Origin: Thermincola carboxydiphila
GTDB lineage: Bacteria > Bacillota > Thermincolia > Thermincolales > UBA2595
DNA: 64,000 nt
Reading direction: 5' to 3'
NCBI GenBank assembly: GCA_016841045.1
Contig: JAENZX010000003.1
Location: 147,282-211,281 of the forward strand
Shown: positions 42,993-51,787 of the stretch, one piece after another
How positions within the stretch are numbered: position 1 is the first letter of the stretch
Layout of the letters: every line of letters starts with the position of its first letter
Made by a program: the position numbers and the translations under genes
Notes under the pieces: model-generated
The model's input: only the letters and a program-made list of their open reading frames with translations
The model's database searches: none
What the model was told of the DNA's origin: nothing

Positions 42993-43816
42993 AGGAAGAA
43001 ACATTAAAAGTAAAAACATCGAATAAGGCTGTGGAAGAACATATGAAGAAAGTAGTTCCCCGCCGGGTTTTTCTGACTACCGCCTGTAAAATGCTGGCAG
43101 CAGGGATACTGGCGCCTATGGGCAGTCTTGCGGCAATATTAAACTCCTCTTTTGCCGGGGAGTCAGGAGAGACCAGTGACTGGACCCGGGTCTGGGCAGG
43201 CAAAGAATGGGGGTTTATTGTTGATACAGAGAAATGTATTGGATGTGCCAGGTGTGTCGACGCCTGTAAACAGGAGAATCAGGTTCCTCCTGACAAAGAG
43301 GTTTTTCGCACCTGGGTGGAACGTTATGTTGAGACCACCCAAGGGGTAAGTATCGATTCCCCTAATGGGGGACTGGATTTCGAACCGCTGGCAGAGACAG
43401 AGGAAAAACAATTTTTCGTACCCAAGCTCTGCAACCAGTGTGAAAATCCTCCCTGTGTTCAGGTTTGCCCGGTGAGTGCAACTTACCGGACAGGTGACGG
43501 TGTCATCCTGGTTGATGGCAAGCGATGTGTTGGCTGCCGTTATTGCATCCAGGCCTGTCCCTATGGGGCTCGGTTCATGCACCCCAAAACCCATGTGGCT
43601 GATAAATGTACCTGGTGTTATCATCGAATCGCAAAAGGCATGCGACCGGCCTGTGTCACCGTGTGTCCTGTGGGGGCCAGAAAATTTGGTAACCTTAGAG
43701 ATTTAAAAGATCCAGTTACACAAATAATCAGGAAGGAACGGGTAAGGGGATTAAAGACTGACATGGGCACAAAACCACAGGTCTTCTATCTTGGCCTGGA
43801 CGAGGTGGTGGTTTAA
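42989..43816 (+). CDS. Tat-exported ferredoxin-like Fe-S subunit
   Basis: A 275-residue electron-transfer subunit of the DmsB/NrfC/PsrB type. A twin-arginine signal (PRRVFLTTACKMLAAG) is visible near residues 24-39. Four cysteine groups for 4Fe-4S clusters follow: CIGCARCVDAC near 82, CNQCENPPCVQVC near 151, CVGCRYCIQAC near 182 and CTWC...CVTVC near 209-230. It would sit on the outer face with the NrfD protein encoded next. No molybdopterin catalytic subunit is encoded nearby, so it probably passes electrons from or to the membrane quinone and the cytochromes. Confidence 0.92.
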   Translation: MKEETLKVKTSNKAVEEHMKKVVPRRVFLTTACKMLAAGILAPMGSLAAILNSSFAGESGETSDWTRVWAGKEWGFIVDTEKCIGCARCVDACKQENQVPPDKEVFRTWVERYVETTQGVSIDSPNGGLDFEPLAETEEKQFFVPKLCNQCENPPCVQVCPVSATYRTGDGVILVDGKRCVGCRYCIQACPYGARFMHPKTHVADKCTWCYHRIAKGMRPACVTVCPVGARKFGNLRDLKDPVTQIIRKERVRGLKTDMGTKPQVFYLGLDEVVV

Positions 43817-45097
43817 ATGGGGTATGTATTTCCTAACGAGTTGGAAATTAACTGGGGTTTATTTATCGTGTTATATCCCTATCTGACTGGCTTGGTCGCC
43901 GGGGCGTTCATAGTTTCCTCCCTCTACCATGTTTTCAGGATTTCCAGTCTTAAACCTGTTTCAAGGCTGGCCCTAATTGCCGCATTAGCCGTTCTCCTGG
44001 TGGCCCCAATGACTTTAATCTCTCACCTGGGCCAGCCGCTAAGGGCACTAAATATGCTGTGGACACCCAGTCCCACATCGGCTATGGCGGGATTCGGTTA
44101 TATCTACAGTTTCTATTTAATCATTGTTCTGCTGGAAATATGGTTTATGTACCGCAAGGACCTGGTGAAATTTGCCGCTATTAAGGACGGATGGACCGGA
44201 AAGTTTTATAATCTTTTAACCCTGGGTGCCAAGGATGTTTCAGAAAAGGCGCTGCATATCGATCATAAAGTGGTAGGCATCCTTGCCATTATTGGTATCC
44301 CATCAGCAGCCTTTCTGCACGGTTATGTAGGATTCATTTTCGGGGCCATCAAGGCCAATCCGTGGTGGTCAACGCCCTTAATGCCTGTAATTTTCCTCCT
44401 ATCAGCCATTGTTTCTGGAATTGCCCTGCTGATTGTTATTTTTGAAGTGACTTGCTGGATCAGGCGGGTCAAGATTGATTTTGAATGTATGATGGCTATG
44501 AATAAGTATCTTTGGGTCTTTCTGATTTTGGCCTTCGTGCTGGAGATTCTGGAAATTATCTTTATTGGTTACGAAGGAAAAGAAGAATGGCCGGCCATCA
44601 AAGGACTGATTTTCGAGGTTATTCCGGTTACCTTCTTTGGAGTACAGATTGCCGGTATGGTGTTGGCCTTTTTTCTTCTGCTGGCATCAAGAAAGAAGAA
44701 CATTTCCCAATTTGCAGCCCGGATTATGACATTTGTTTCGGGCGGGGCTATACTGTTAAGTGTACTGGCCATGAGGTTTAACGTAGTTATAGGCGGCCAG
44801 CTGGTTTCCAAAAGCCTGGTTGGCTATACAAAGTTCCATATACCGATATGGGAAGAGGGAATTATACCAACCTTGATTTTTTTGGTTCTACCTTTTGTAC
44901 TGATGACAATTATGGTTAAGCTCCTGCCGCCCTGGCTTGACGAAGAGCCTTTGGCAGCGGTCACTGTAAAGCGCCGCCGTGATTTCCAGGCGGCAAGAGG
45001 CATAGAAGGTGAAGGGGCAGCGGAAGAAATACCGACTTTGTGGGGAAGAGCAGCATCTACACTGGTGTTTGGAAAAATTTTTAAGGAGGTTGAATAA
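43817..45097 (+). CDS. nrfD: NrfD/PsrC-type membrane subunit
   Basis: A 426-residue integral membrane protein with about ten hydrophobic segments. It begins INWGLFIVLYPYLTGLVAGAF and includes LISHLGQPLRALNMLWTP near 75-92, a conserved motif at the quinone site of NrfD/PsrC. It would oxidise or reduce menaquinone and exchange electrons with the Fe-S subunit. Its ATG begins at the base after the stop codon of the Fe-S gene. The C-terminal ~45 residues are soluble and basic (KRRRDFQAARGI). Two small membrane proteins follow directly. The symbol is for the family, not proof of nitrite reduction. Confidence 0.9.
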   Translation: MGYVFPNELEINWGLFIVLYPYLTGLVAGAFIVSSLYHVFRISSLKPVSRLALIAALAVLLVAPMTLISHLGQPLRALNMLWTPSPTSAMAGFGYIYSFYLIIVLLEIWFMYRKDLVKFAAIKDGWTGKFYNLLTLGAKDVSEKALHIDHKVVGILAIIGIPSAAFLHGYVGFIFGAIKANPWWSTPLMPVIFLLSAIVSGIALLIVIFEVTCWIRRVKIDFECMMAMNKYLWVFLILAFVLEILEIIFIGYEGKEEWPAIKGLIFEVIPVTFFGVQIAGMVLAFFLLLASRKKNISQFAARIMTFVSGGAILLSVLAMRFNVVIGGQLVSKSLVGYTKFHIPIWEEGIIPTLIFLVLPFVLMTIMVKLLPPWLDEEPLAAVTVKRRRDFQAARGIEGEGAAEEIPTLWGRAASTLVFGKIFKEVE

Positions 45098-45098
45098 A

Positions 45099-45449
45099 AT
45101 GTTGACAATCCTAATATTAACCCTGGGTTTGGCCGGCTTGTTCGGATTCCTTTTAGGTATTTACTTTTTTACCTATCGGGTTAGTCTTCCAGGGCTGCTG
45201 CAATGGATGGGTGGAGCGGTGGGTGGACTGTTTATGGGGGCAATTATGATTGTCGTTACCCTGTTGATGATCTGGCCGCCCTTTAACATCTTCTTCCTTA
45301 TAGTCGGGCTGGTTTTCTACTGCATTATGACTGCCATGATCCTATGCAGAAAACCTGCGGGGACATTACAATGTCCTGTGCAAGGAGGTGTGGATCATGA
45401 AGGTGTGGACTCTTATATGCTTGATATTGACGCTGGCACTGGGTCTTAG
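45099..45449 (+). CDS. small membrane protein 1 of the NrfD unit
   Basis: A 116-residue protein with three membrane segments (ILTLGLAGLFGFLLGIYFF, GAVGGLFMGAIMIVVTLLMI, FFLIVGLVFYCIMTAMIL) and the motif MIWPPFNIFF. It is paralogous to the next gene: the WPP(F/Y)N motif lies at the same place between the second and third helices. Function unknown; location at the end of the NrfD unit suggests an accessory or assembly subunit. ATG at 45099 is eight bases after AAGGAGG. Its last 53 bases overlap the next gene. Confidence 0.75.
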   Translation: MLTILILTLGLAGLFGFLLGIYFFTYRVSLPGLLQWMGGAVGGLFMGAIMIVVTLLMIWPPFNIFFLIVGLVFYCIMTAMILCRKPAGTLQCPVQGGVDHEGVDSYMLDIDAGTGS

Positions 45450-45702
45450 TATAAGCGGGCTTGTTATTGGGTTTCGCCAGGGATTATGGGAAAACATAGC
45501 CCGGTACTTCATGGTAGGCTTAATGGGTGTAGCTATTTCAGCAACAAGCATTGTATTGATAATTGTAGCTGTCTGGCCTCCTTACAATGTATTCTCGCTT
45601 ATTCTGCCATTTGGGTTTATACTACTTGTCTTAGGTGTATTGTATTTTGTCAGGGCTACCAATACAACGGATATCATTAAAACATCCGGAGAGGGCGAAT
45701 AA
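45397..45702 (+). CDS. small membrane protein 2 of the NrfD unit
   Basis: A 101-residue paralogue of the preceding protein with the same topology: LILTLALGLSISGLVIGF, a second helix near 38-56 and VWPPYNVFSLILPFGFILL. The shared WPP(F/Y)NxF motif and similar N termini indicate a tandem duplication. ATG at 45397 follows AAGGAGG by eight bases and lies 53 bases inside the previous gene, so translation is probably coupled. I do not know a named family. It is the last gene before the right-hand flanking hairpin. Confidence 0.75.
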   Translation: MKVWTLICLILTLALGLSISGLVIGFRQGLWENIARYFMVGLMGVAISATSIVLIIVAVWPPYNVFSLILPFGFILLVLGVLYFVRATNTTDIIKTSGEGE

Positions 45703-45714
45703 ATAACTGATTAA

Positions 45715-45760
45715 CAAAAGCGAACAGCCACTACATAATCGTAGTGACTGTTAACTTTTT
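45715..45760. repeat. flanking hairpin repeat, right copy
   Basis: CAAAAGCGAACAG (45715-45727) starts a hairpin with arms CACTAC and GTAGTG and ends in a T-run. It matches the left copy at 37949 in 13 of 13 leading bases and most of the next dozen. It also serves as terminator for the NrfD unit. Confidence 0.7.
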
Positions 45761-45838
45761 AGCAGTTTATGATTAAGCCCTTTTAAAGCACTTCATTTAT
45801 TAATCAATTTATAATTTCTAACTAAATTAAAGCGAAAA

Positions 45839-46429
45839 TTAATTTTTAAATACCGGACTTCCTATTGGCAGCATCTCTTTACCGAACAGTTCATTTAAGT
45901 ACAGGGCACATGCTACATAAATCATACCTACAGTGAAAATTAACAATAAATAACTACCAATCATATCAGATGCTGCGCCTAAAACCCCTAGCATTGACAA
46001 GCCAAGCAGCCAAAGTGATACATCAAGAATACCCATAAGTACAAATAAGAATTTGCTGACAAGTCCCATAGCAACAAATAATGCAATAGCCCAAATTGCT
46101 ACTACCACAAACCCAACCCCGCTTATGGTGGCAGGAACTGTCATATCTTTAATCCATATTTTTATTACTTCTCCGATTGCCGGCGACATAGTTACCATAA
46201 AGCCCAAAATCAATAATGGTGTAGCAAACATTAATCCGCCGCGTCTAGCCTCAATGATTCCAGTTACTGCCTGAAGCAGCCCCGAAAATATTAACCAGGC
46301 AATTAAAACTGGCGCTCCTTCAGGCCCAATCCATCCTAGTTTTAAAATAACTAACGGAATAACTCCACAACACAAGCCCATAATTCCTGCTGCTGACGGA
46401 TTTGCCCAAGCAATTTCTTTTTCCTGCAT
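45839..46429 (-). CDS. SatP/GPR1-FUN34-YaaH family acetate transporter
   Basis: A 196-residue membrane protein with six hydrophobic segments and the family start WANPSAAGIMGL near residue 9, a variant of the NPxPxGL signature. It would transport acetate or succinate; members form homohexameric channels. ATG at 46429 is eight bases after AAGGAGG; the GTG at 46447 overlaps that site. It is divergent from the kinase gene. No acetate-metabolism gene lies next to it, so the substrate assignment rests on the family. Confidence 0.85.
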   Translation of the reverse strand: MQEKEIAWANPSAAGIMGLCCGVIPLVILKLGWIGPEGAPVLIAWLIFSGLLQAVTGIIEARRGGLMFATPLLILGFMVTMSPAIGEVIKIWIKDMTVPATISGVGFVVVAIWAIALFVAMGLVSKFLFVLMGILDVSLWLLGLSMLGVLGAASDMIGSYLLLIFTVGMIYVACALYLNELFGKEMLPIGSPVFKN

Positions 46430-46447
46430 TACTAAGTCCTCCTTCAC

Positions 46448-46844
46448 GGTTTCATAATTTTTTATTTCCCCTTTATGAAGTTGTGCCTTTCCCCCCTTTG
46501 TCCTATAATAATAAGTAGCTGCGATTCGTTCTGCATAATAAACACAGTTTTGCTGTATCGATAATTTTAGTATATATATGGTTTTTATCCTGGAATACAG
46601 ATTGAAGTTGAACAGGAATATTAAGAGAGTGAATGGTAAAAATCATGCTTGATTTATATTATTTTGTATCAATAACGATTTAAGTTCATGTGAATACATA
46701 GTCAGTCGGTATTACGGCCTTTCAGCATTTTACACAATATTTTAATTAGGCTTTTATTTTCTAAATATTTTTCCTCTGCAGAATTTTCGACAATGTTTTA
46801 AGGACACAGACAAGGATACTCATTATAATTTATGTTGTCGGTTT
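46448..46844. other. AT-rich divergent intergenic region
   Basis: This ~400-bp region between the SatP-type gene and the kinase gene holds no convincing coding frame or structured RNA. A TATAAT at 46824-46829 lies just before the kinase start but without a clear -35 box. Confidence 0.5.
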
Positions 46845-48584
46845 TTGGTTGGAAAATTGATTAAAATGGGGAATTTTGCCATGGAAGCTGTTATAGCTAC
46901 TCAGGGTATAAGTGAACATAAACTTATAGCAAATTTACTTGAAGCAGCTGTAAATGATCTATCAATTGAACAATTTAGTGAACTTGCATTGGAAACTGTA
47001 TTATCAATGTCCTTTCTAAATAAAAAAGGAATTATTTATTTACTGGAAGAGCCAGATATCCTGGTCTTAAAGACCTATAAAGGTGTAGATGAAAATTCGC
47101 TGCATAAAAGTGTTCACGTAAAAGAATGTACTTGTAGGAAACTTGATAATAGCAACCAGTTATTTTTTACTATTGGAACCCAATGTAAATATCTTCATGA
47201 TTTAGGGATTATAAATTATCTCTGTATTCCTGTCATCAAAGGCGATAATTTATTGGGTGTTATTAGCGTTTCATTAAAGGGTAAAATTTTATCAACAGTT
47301 CAAAGAGAGTATCTTACCGTTATCGCCAATTCAATGGCAAATTTCATAGCCAGAAAAAAGGCTGAAGAAGAGTTAATTAAACACCGGGATATGCTTGAAA
47401 AGCTGGTAAAGGAACAAACTGAAGAGTTACAAGACGAGATAAATGAACGAAGAAGACTTGAAGAAAGGTTTGCGATAGCTTTTAATGCAAGTCCCAGTGC
47501 AATGACTATTACTAATTTAGATGGTATTTATATTGATGTTAACAAGAGCTTTGAACGGATTACAGGCTATTCAAAAGATGAAGCATTGGAACATACCGCT
47601 TTTAAGCTTGGTTTATGGCGTGATAAATTAAAAATGGAAAAATTGTTTAATAAGCTCATGAAAAAGGGCTTTTATAATAATTACGAAGCCGAATTATTAA
47701 CAAAATTCAACGACATTAGAACTATCCTGGCTTCTCTGGAGATAATTACCATCAGTGGAGAGAAACACATACTTACGGTCTTTGATGATATTACGGAGCA
47801 GAAACAATTTGAAAAAGAAATGGCCCGCTTAGACCGGCTTAGTCTTATCGGCCAAATGGCCGGAGGAATCGGGCATGAAGTTAGAAATCCCATGACCAGT
47901 GTAAAAGGCTTCCTGCAGATTCTTGCCAGCAAAGAGACCGATGCCAAGAAAAGTGAATACTATGCTATAATGATTGATGAAATTGATAGGGCAAATTCCA
48001 TTATTACTGAGTATTTATCTCTGGCAAAAGATAGAATAGTAAATTTAGAACCCGCTTCATTAAACGACATAATTGATAAAATATATCCATTGATCTTAAC
48101 CGATGCGATAAAACAGGATGTTCATATCAACCTGACTAAGGGTGACATACCACAGATTCCCCTTAACGAAAAAGAGATTCGCCAACTAATAATTAATCTT
48201 GTCAGGAACGGTTTAGAAGCGATGCCATCTGAGGGAAGGATTAATATTGGTACAAAATTTAATGATAGTGAAGTTATTCTTTCCGTAGAAGACGAAGGTA
48301 CAGGAATTAATCCTGAAATATTGGACAAACTGGGGCATCCGTTTGTGACAACTAAAGATTATGGCACAGGATTAGGGCTTGCAGTATGTTATAGTATTGC
48401 TAACAAACATAATGCTAAAATTGAAGTGAAGACGGGTTCATCAGGTACTTCGTTTTTTATTAGATTCCAATTACCAAATTACATGACAGTTACAAAACAG
48501 CAAAAGGAAATTGGCGGAAAATGTCGAATATCTAATAAAAAATCAGGCGGAGGAAATATGAATGGACCAATTAACTCTGGCTAA
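46845..48584 (+). CDS. GAF/PAS sensor histidine kinase
   Basis: A 579-residue soluble kinase. Residues ~15-170 form a GAF-like domain (EQFSELALETVLSMSFLNKKG, quoted in part). A coiled coil follows (~170-205), then a PAS domain near 207-325 (FNASPSAMTITNLDG, SFERITGYSKDEAL). The HisKA His is in GQMAGGIGHEVRNPMTSVKGF near residue 345 and the HATPase domain has NLVRNGLEAMPSEG and DEGTGINPEI. It is similar to the Bacillus sporulation kinases. No response regulator is beside it, as with phosphorelay orphan kinases. The start is uncertain: TTG at 46845 or an ATG at 46881. It overlaps the HDOD gene by 23 bp. Confidence 0.85.
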   Translation: MVGKLIKMGNFAMEAVIATQGISEHKLIANLLEAAVNDLSIEQFSELALETVLSMSFLNKKGIIYLLEEPDILVLKTYKGVDENSLHKSVHVKECTCRKLDNSNQLFFTIGTQCKYLHDLGIINYLCIPVIKGDNLLGVISVSLKGKILSTVQREYLTVIANSMANFIARKKAEEELIKHRDMLEKLVKEQTEELQDEINERRRLEERFAIAFNASPSAMTITNLDGIYIDVNKSFERITGYSKDEALEHTAFKLGLWRDKLKMEKLFNKLMKKGFYNNYEAELLTKFNDIRTILASLEIITISGEKHILTVFDDITEQKQFEKEMARLDRLSLIGQMAGGIGHEVRNPMTSVKGFLQILASKETDAKKSEYYAIMIDEIDRANSIITEYLSLAKDRIVNLEPASLNDIIDKIYPLILTDAIKQDVHINLTKGDIPQIPLNEKEIRQLIINLVRNGLEAMPSEGRINIGTKFNDSEVILSVEDEGTGINPEILDKLGHPFVTTKDYGTGLGLAVCYSIANKHNAKIEVKTGSSGTSFFIRFQLPNYMTVTKQQKEIGGKCRISNKKSGGGNMNGPINSG

Positions 48585-49389
48585 AATTATGATGAAAGTT
48601 AATGAATTGCCAGTCTTTTCTCAGATAACTAGTAGAATAATCGAAATAATAAATGACCCTAAAACAACAACTGATCAAATTTGCGATGTTATAGGGCAGG
48701 ATCAGGTAATTGTTACAAAGGCACTAAAGATTGTTAATTCAGCTTATTATGGTTTACCCAGAAAAATTGCTACTATAAAAGAAGCAGTTACTATGCTGGG
48801 AACTGACACTTTAAGAACCCTGGTTATTGGGGCTTCTGTTTACACTACACTGGAGCATCTTTCAGGAGGAAAGAAACAAGTTGTAGAAAGCATGTGGCGA
48901 CATGCTGCTGCCTGTGCAGCAGCATCCCGAATAATAGCCTTAAGAATTGGTATTCATGATCAGGAACACGCTTTTGTAGCAGGTCTTCTCCATGATATAG
49001 GAAAAAGTCTGCTATTGTTTGTAAAACCTAAGGAATACTATAATGTAATTACTAGTACGGAATCAGGCTTTAATCTTATCGAGACTGAACAGGAACTTCT
49101 GGGCTTAACTCACACTCAAGTAGGCAAGATAGCTGCTGAAAAATGGAACCTTCCACCTTTGTTGGTAAGTGTAATAGGTGATCATCATGATGACAACCAA
49201 CAAGATTCTCAATTATTGACTGTTGTGAGAATTGCAGACTCTGTTTCTAATTTGGCAGGATACTCATTTGGTGGGTCAAATAATATTACAATAAGTACGG
49301 ACTTATTGACAGACTGTGGACTTACTTACGAAGACCTTTGCCGCATTTCTGACGAATTAAGAGGTAAAATCAGTATCGATTTTTTATAG
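48562..49389 (+). CDS. HDOD domain signalling protein (second copy)
   Basis: A 275-residue HDOD protein, clearly paralogous to the one at 20406-21254. LPVFSQITSRIIEII near 15-29, KIVNSAYYGLPRKI near 55-68 and HAFVAGLLHDIGKSLL near 135-150 line up with the first copy. The HD pair is retained. ATG at 48562 is nine bases after GGCGGAGG and overlaps the kinase gene end. Coupling to a PAS kinase suggests it works in that pathway, but this is inference. A terminator follows. Confidence 0.88.
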   Translation: MDQLTLAKIMMKVNELPVFSQITSRIIEIINDPKTTTDQICDVIGQDQVIVTKALKIVNSAYYGLPRKIATIKEAVTMLGTDTLRTLVIGASVYTTLEHLSGGKKQVVESMWRHAAACAAASRIIALRIGIHDQEHAFVAGLLHDIGKSLLLFVKPKEYYNVITSTESGFNLIETEQELLGLTHTQVGKIAAEKWNLPPLLVSVIGDHHDDNQQDSQLLTVVRIADSVSNLAGYSFGGSNNITISTDLLTDCGLTYEDLCRISDELRGKISIDFL

Positions 49390-49432
49390 TTAATAATAAA
49401 TTCTCTTTTAATCAAATATAATGACTTTTTGT

Positions 49433-49468
49433 AACCACCAGCAAAAAAAGCTGGTGGTTTTCGTTTGT
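49433..49468 (+). terminator. rho-independent terminator after the HDOD gene
   Basis: AACCACCAGC and GCTGGTGGTT form a perfect 10-bp stem around a seven-A loop, followed by TTCGTTTGTTT. Confidence 0.9.
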
Positions 49469-49520
49469 TTAAGAAATTAATTTTTAACCAGAGCTGTAAA
49501 ACATTTAGACATAGCAATAC

Positions 49521-51755
49521 TTGGAAACAATAATTTTGGCAACAATAAAAGAAAAGAGCAATGAAGCTGTAAAAAGGATGATATTTTTGTTGCCACCTGC
49601 AATAACTTGTAAACTAACTAAAATCTTTATTTTTATTGTATTAACTGTTGTTTTAATTTTAGCAGCCAGACCTGCTGATGCAAAAATCCATAGCACCCAA
49701 CAAATGAAGGCAGATAAAGTAGTAGTTCTTGTTATTGATGATTTAGGTATTGAAGACCTCAAAAATACAACACTGAAAAACCTCAATAAGATAGCTGCAT
49801 CCAGCATAATAGGTATGATGAACACACGCACAAAGAGCTTTACTGCTCAAGGTAGACAGGATGCCTATTTGACTATTGGTATGGGAACAAGGGTGCATGT
49901 ACCCAGGTCTGGAATTGAAAATGAGACTTTTGTAGACAGTCTAAAAAAAATATATCCCAATAATGTTCCGGGTAAAATCGGAGAGGTAGCAAATAAAACA
50001 GGAAAGAGGATTGCACTTTTAGGAAACACAGATACTGACAACAAAATCAATTATACCCTACTAATGGCAATGGATAGTTTTGGATATGTGGACACAATGG
50101 AAGTTGGAAGTCAATTTTTGACGGGTAATCCGAAAGATATATGGAGCATGAGAACTGATAGTAAGAGGCTGTTGTTCTCCTGCAAAAAGGCTGTCCAAAC
50201 AAATGATATTATTTTTATTGATTTTGGCGATACAACAAGGGTAGCTGAGGCTAGAGACAGACTTGGCATAAATGGGGATGTTTTAAAAAAAATGAGGTCC
50301 CAGGCTCTGAAAAGAGCGGATAAGTTCCTTGGCGAATTTGTCAAAATCATTGATAACAAAAATGTCTTACTGTTGGTGGTTAGTCCTACCTCACCTGTGG
50401 ATAATAATTTTACCGGTATTAAAAATCTTGCCCCCGTTTTACTATACAAAAACGGAAACATAAAAGGGCTTCTTATATCAAACACCACCCGACGAGAAGG
50501 ATTAATATCAAATATTGATATTGCCCCAAGTATATTTGCGTTTTTGGGTGTGGATACCACAAAGATGCAGTTCACAGGAGAGAAAATGACAATAGTGACT
50601 GATATTGATCCCCTAAAGACTATCGGAACTAACTTTAATAAATATTCAGGTCTCAAAAAATTCCGTTACATTCTTCACGGAGTATATGTAATTTTGTTGC
50701 TTCTCGTATTTTATTATATTTATTTTCCGGTCTTACAAAAAAAGCAGCAAGTCAGTCAAAGGTTTAGCAGGGCGATTTCTGTAATGATATTTGCACTCCC
50801 AATTATTAGTTCTGTTTCTGCCTTATGGCTGCAAAATTTAACTGCAGCAGTTGCTGGTTTTTTTATCCTATTGTTATTTACAGGGTATTTTCTGTCTGTA
50901 ACCATTGAAATTTCCTTAATAGGTATGGCAACAATCAGCCTGGCAACATCAGCATTATTAATTTTTGATCTCATTACCGGGCTGGGTTGTCTGGTTAATA
51001 CGCCGCTAGGGTTTAATGACGTTTTTACCGGTGGACGTTATTACGGTATAAATAATGACAGTATGGGAATTTTGCTCGGTTCAACAGTTTTTGGAGTAAT
51101 CAGTATTCTTAAGCGATTTGCATCCAAGGTTTCCGTGCAGATTACCGTTACTGCAGGTGTCTTTTTTTTAGCGTTTTTATCTCAAACTCCAGGATTAGGA
51201 GCAAATGTCGGAGGGACCATTGCTGCAATTACTACCGGAACTTTGGCGTGTTTTATGTTGGCGTCAGGACAGCCACCTTCTATGAAAAGCCTTCTTTTAG
51301 TAATTATTTTGGCTTTAGCAGCAGAGTTTTCTATATCCTTTATGGAGACTTTATCGGCAAGCCAGACCCATGCAGGGAAAACAGTGGCTAGATTACTTTC
51401 AGATAATTTTACCAGTTATTTGATAGAAATTATCAGTTCCAAAATAAGTGTTTTTTTGGCAATGTTGATGCTTCCCCCATGGAACGTACTGTTTTTTGGG
51501 CAGCTTTATCTCTACCGAAGAGTCACAATGAGTAATTTTGATGAAATAAAAAATATCGAAATAAACGATTCATTGACTTTAAAATCATTCCAAATAATTT
51601 TATATGGCTCTTTTGCTGCACTCATTTTCAATGACACCGGAATAATTGCCGCTGCAATGATGCTTATATACTTGACTGTTCCTTTTGGAATGCTGCTGGT
51701 AAGAGAAGGATATCGTATAGATGAATATGGAGAGGCTATTACACAAAGAATATGA
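49521..51755 (+). CDS. alkaline-phosphatase-like ectodomain/polytopic membrane protein A
   Basis: A 744-residue protein. An N-terminal hydrophobic helix (~35-50) is followed by an outside domain (~60-365) with the alkaline-phosphatase superfamily pattern: KVVVLVIDDLG, AYLTIGMGT, FIDFGDTTR and SNIDIAPSIFAFLG. The usual SDH metal ligands are replaced by SPTSP (VVSPTSPVDN), so it may be inactive or use different ligands. From ~385 on there are about ten membrane segments, including GGRYYGINNDSMGILLGS. A close paralogue follows at 54100. The start is unclear; TTG at 49521 and ATG at 49578 both lack a strong site. Likely role: cell-envelope polymer assembly (inference). Confidence 0.7.
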   Translation: METIILATIKEKSNEAVKRMIFLLPPAITCKLTKIFIFIVLTVVLILAARPADAKIHSTQQMKADKVVVLVIDDLGIEDLKNTTLKNLNKIAASSIIGMMNTRTKSFTAQGRQDAYLTIGMGTRVHVPRSGIENETFVDSLKKIYPNNVPGKIGEVANKTGKRIALLGNTDTDNKINYTLLMAMDSFGYVDTMEVGSQFLTGNPKDIWSMRTDSKRLLFSCKKAVQTNDIIFIDFGDTTRVAEARDRLGINGDVLKKMRSQALKRADKFLGEFVKIIDNKNVLLLVVSPTSPVDNNFTGIKNLAPVLLYKNGNIKGLLISNTTRREGLISNIDIAPSIFAFLGVDTTKMQFTGEKMTIVTDIDPLKTIGTNFNKYSGLKKFRYILHGVYVILLLLVFYYIYFPVLQKKQQVSQRFSRAISVMIFALPIISSVSALWLQNLTAAVAGFFILLLFTGYFLSVTIEISLIGMATISLATSALLIFDLITGLGCLVNTPLGFNDVFTGGRYYGINNDSMGILLGSTVFGVISILKRFASKVSVQITVTAGVFFLAFLSQTPGLGANVGGTIAAITTGTLACFMLASGQPPSMKSLLLVIILALAAEFSISFMETLSASQTHAGKTVARLLSDNFTSYLIEIISSKISVFLAMLMLPPWNVLFFGQLYLYRRVTMSNFDEIKNIEINDSLTLKSFQIILYGSFAALIFNDTGIIAAAMMLIYLTVPFGMLLVREGYRIDEYGEAITQRI

Positions 51756-51787
51756 GGGACATTTATCATAGGAGTTGATAATATTAG

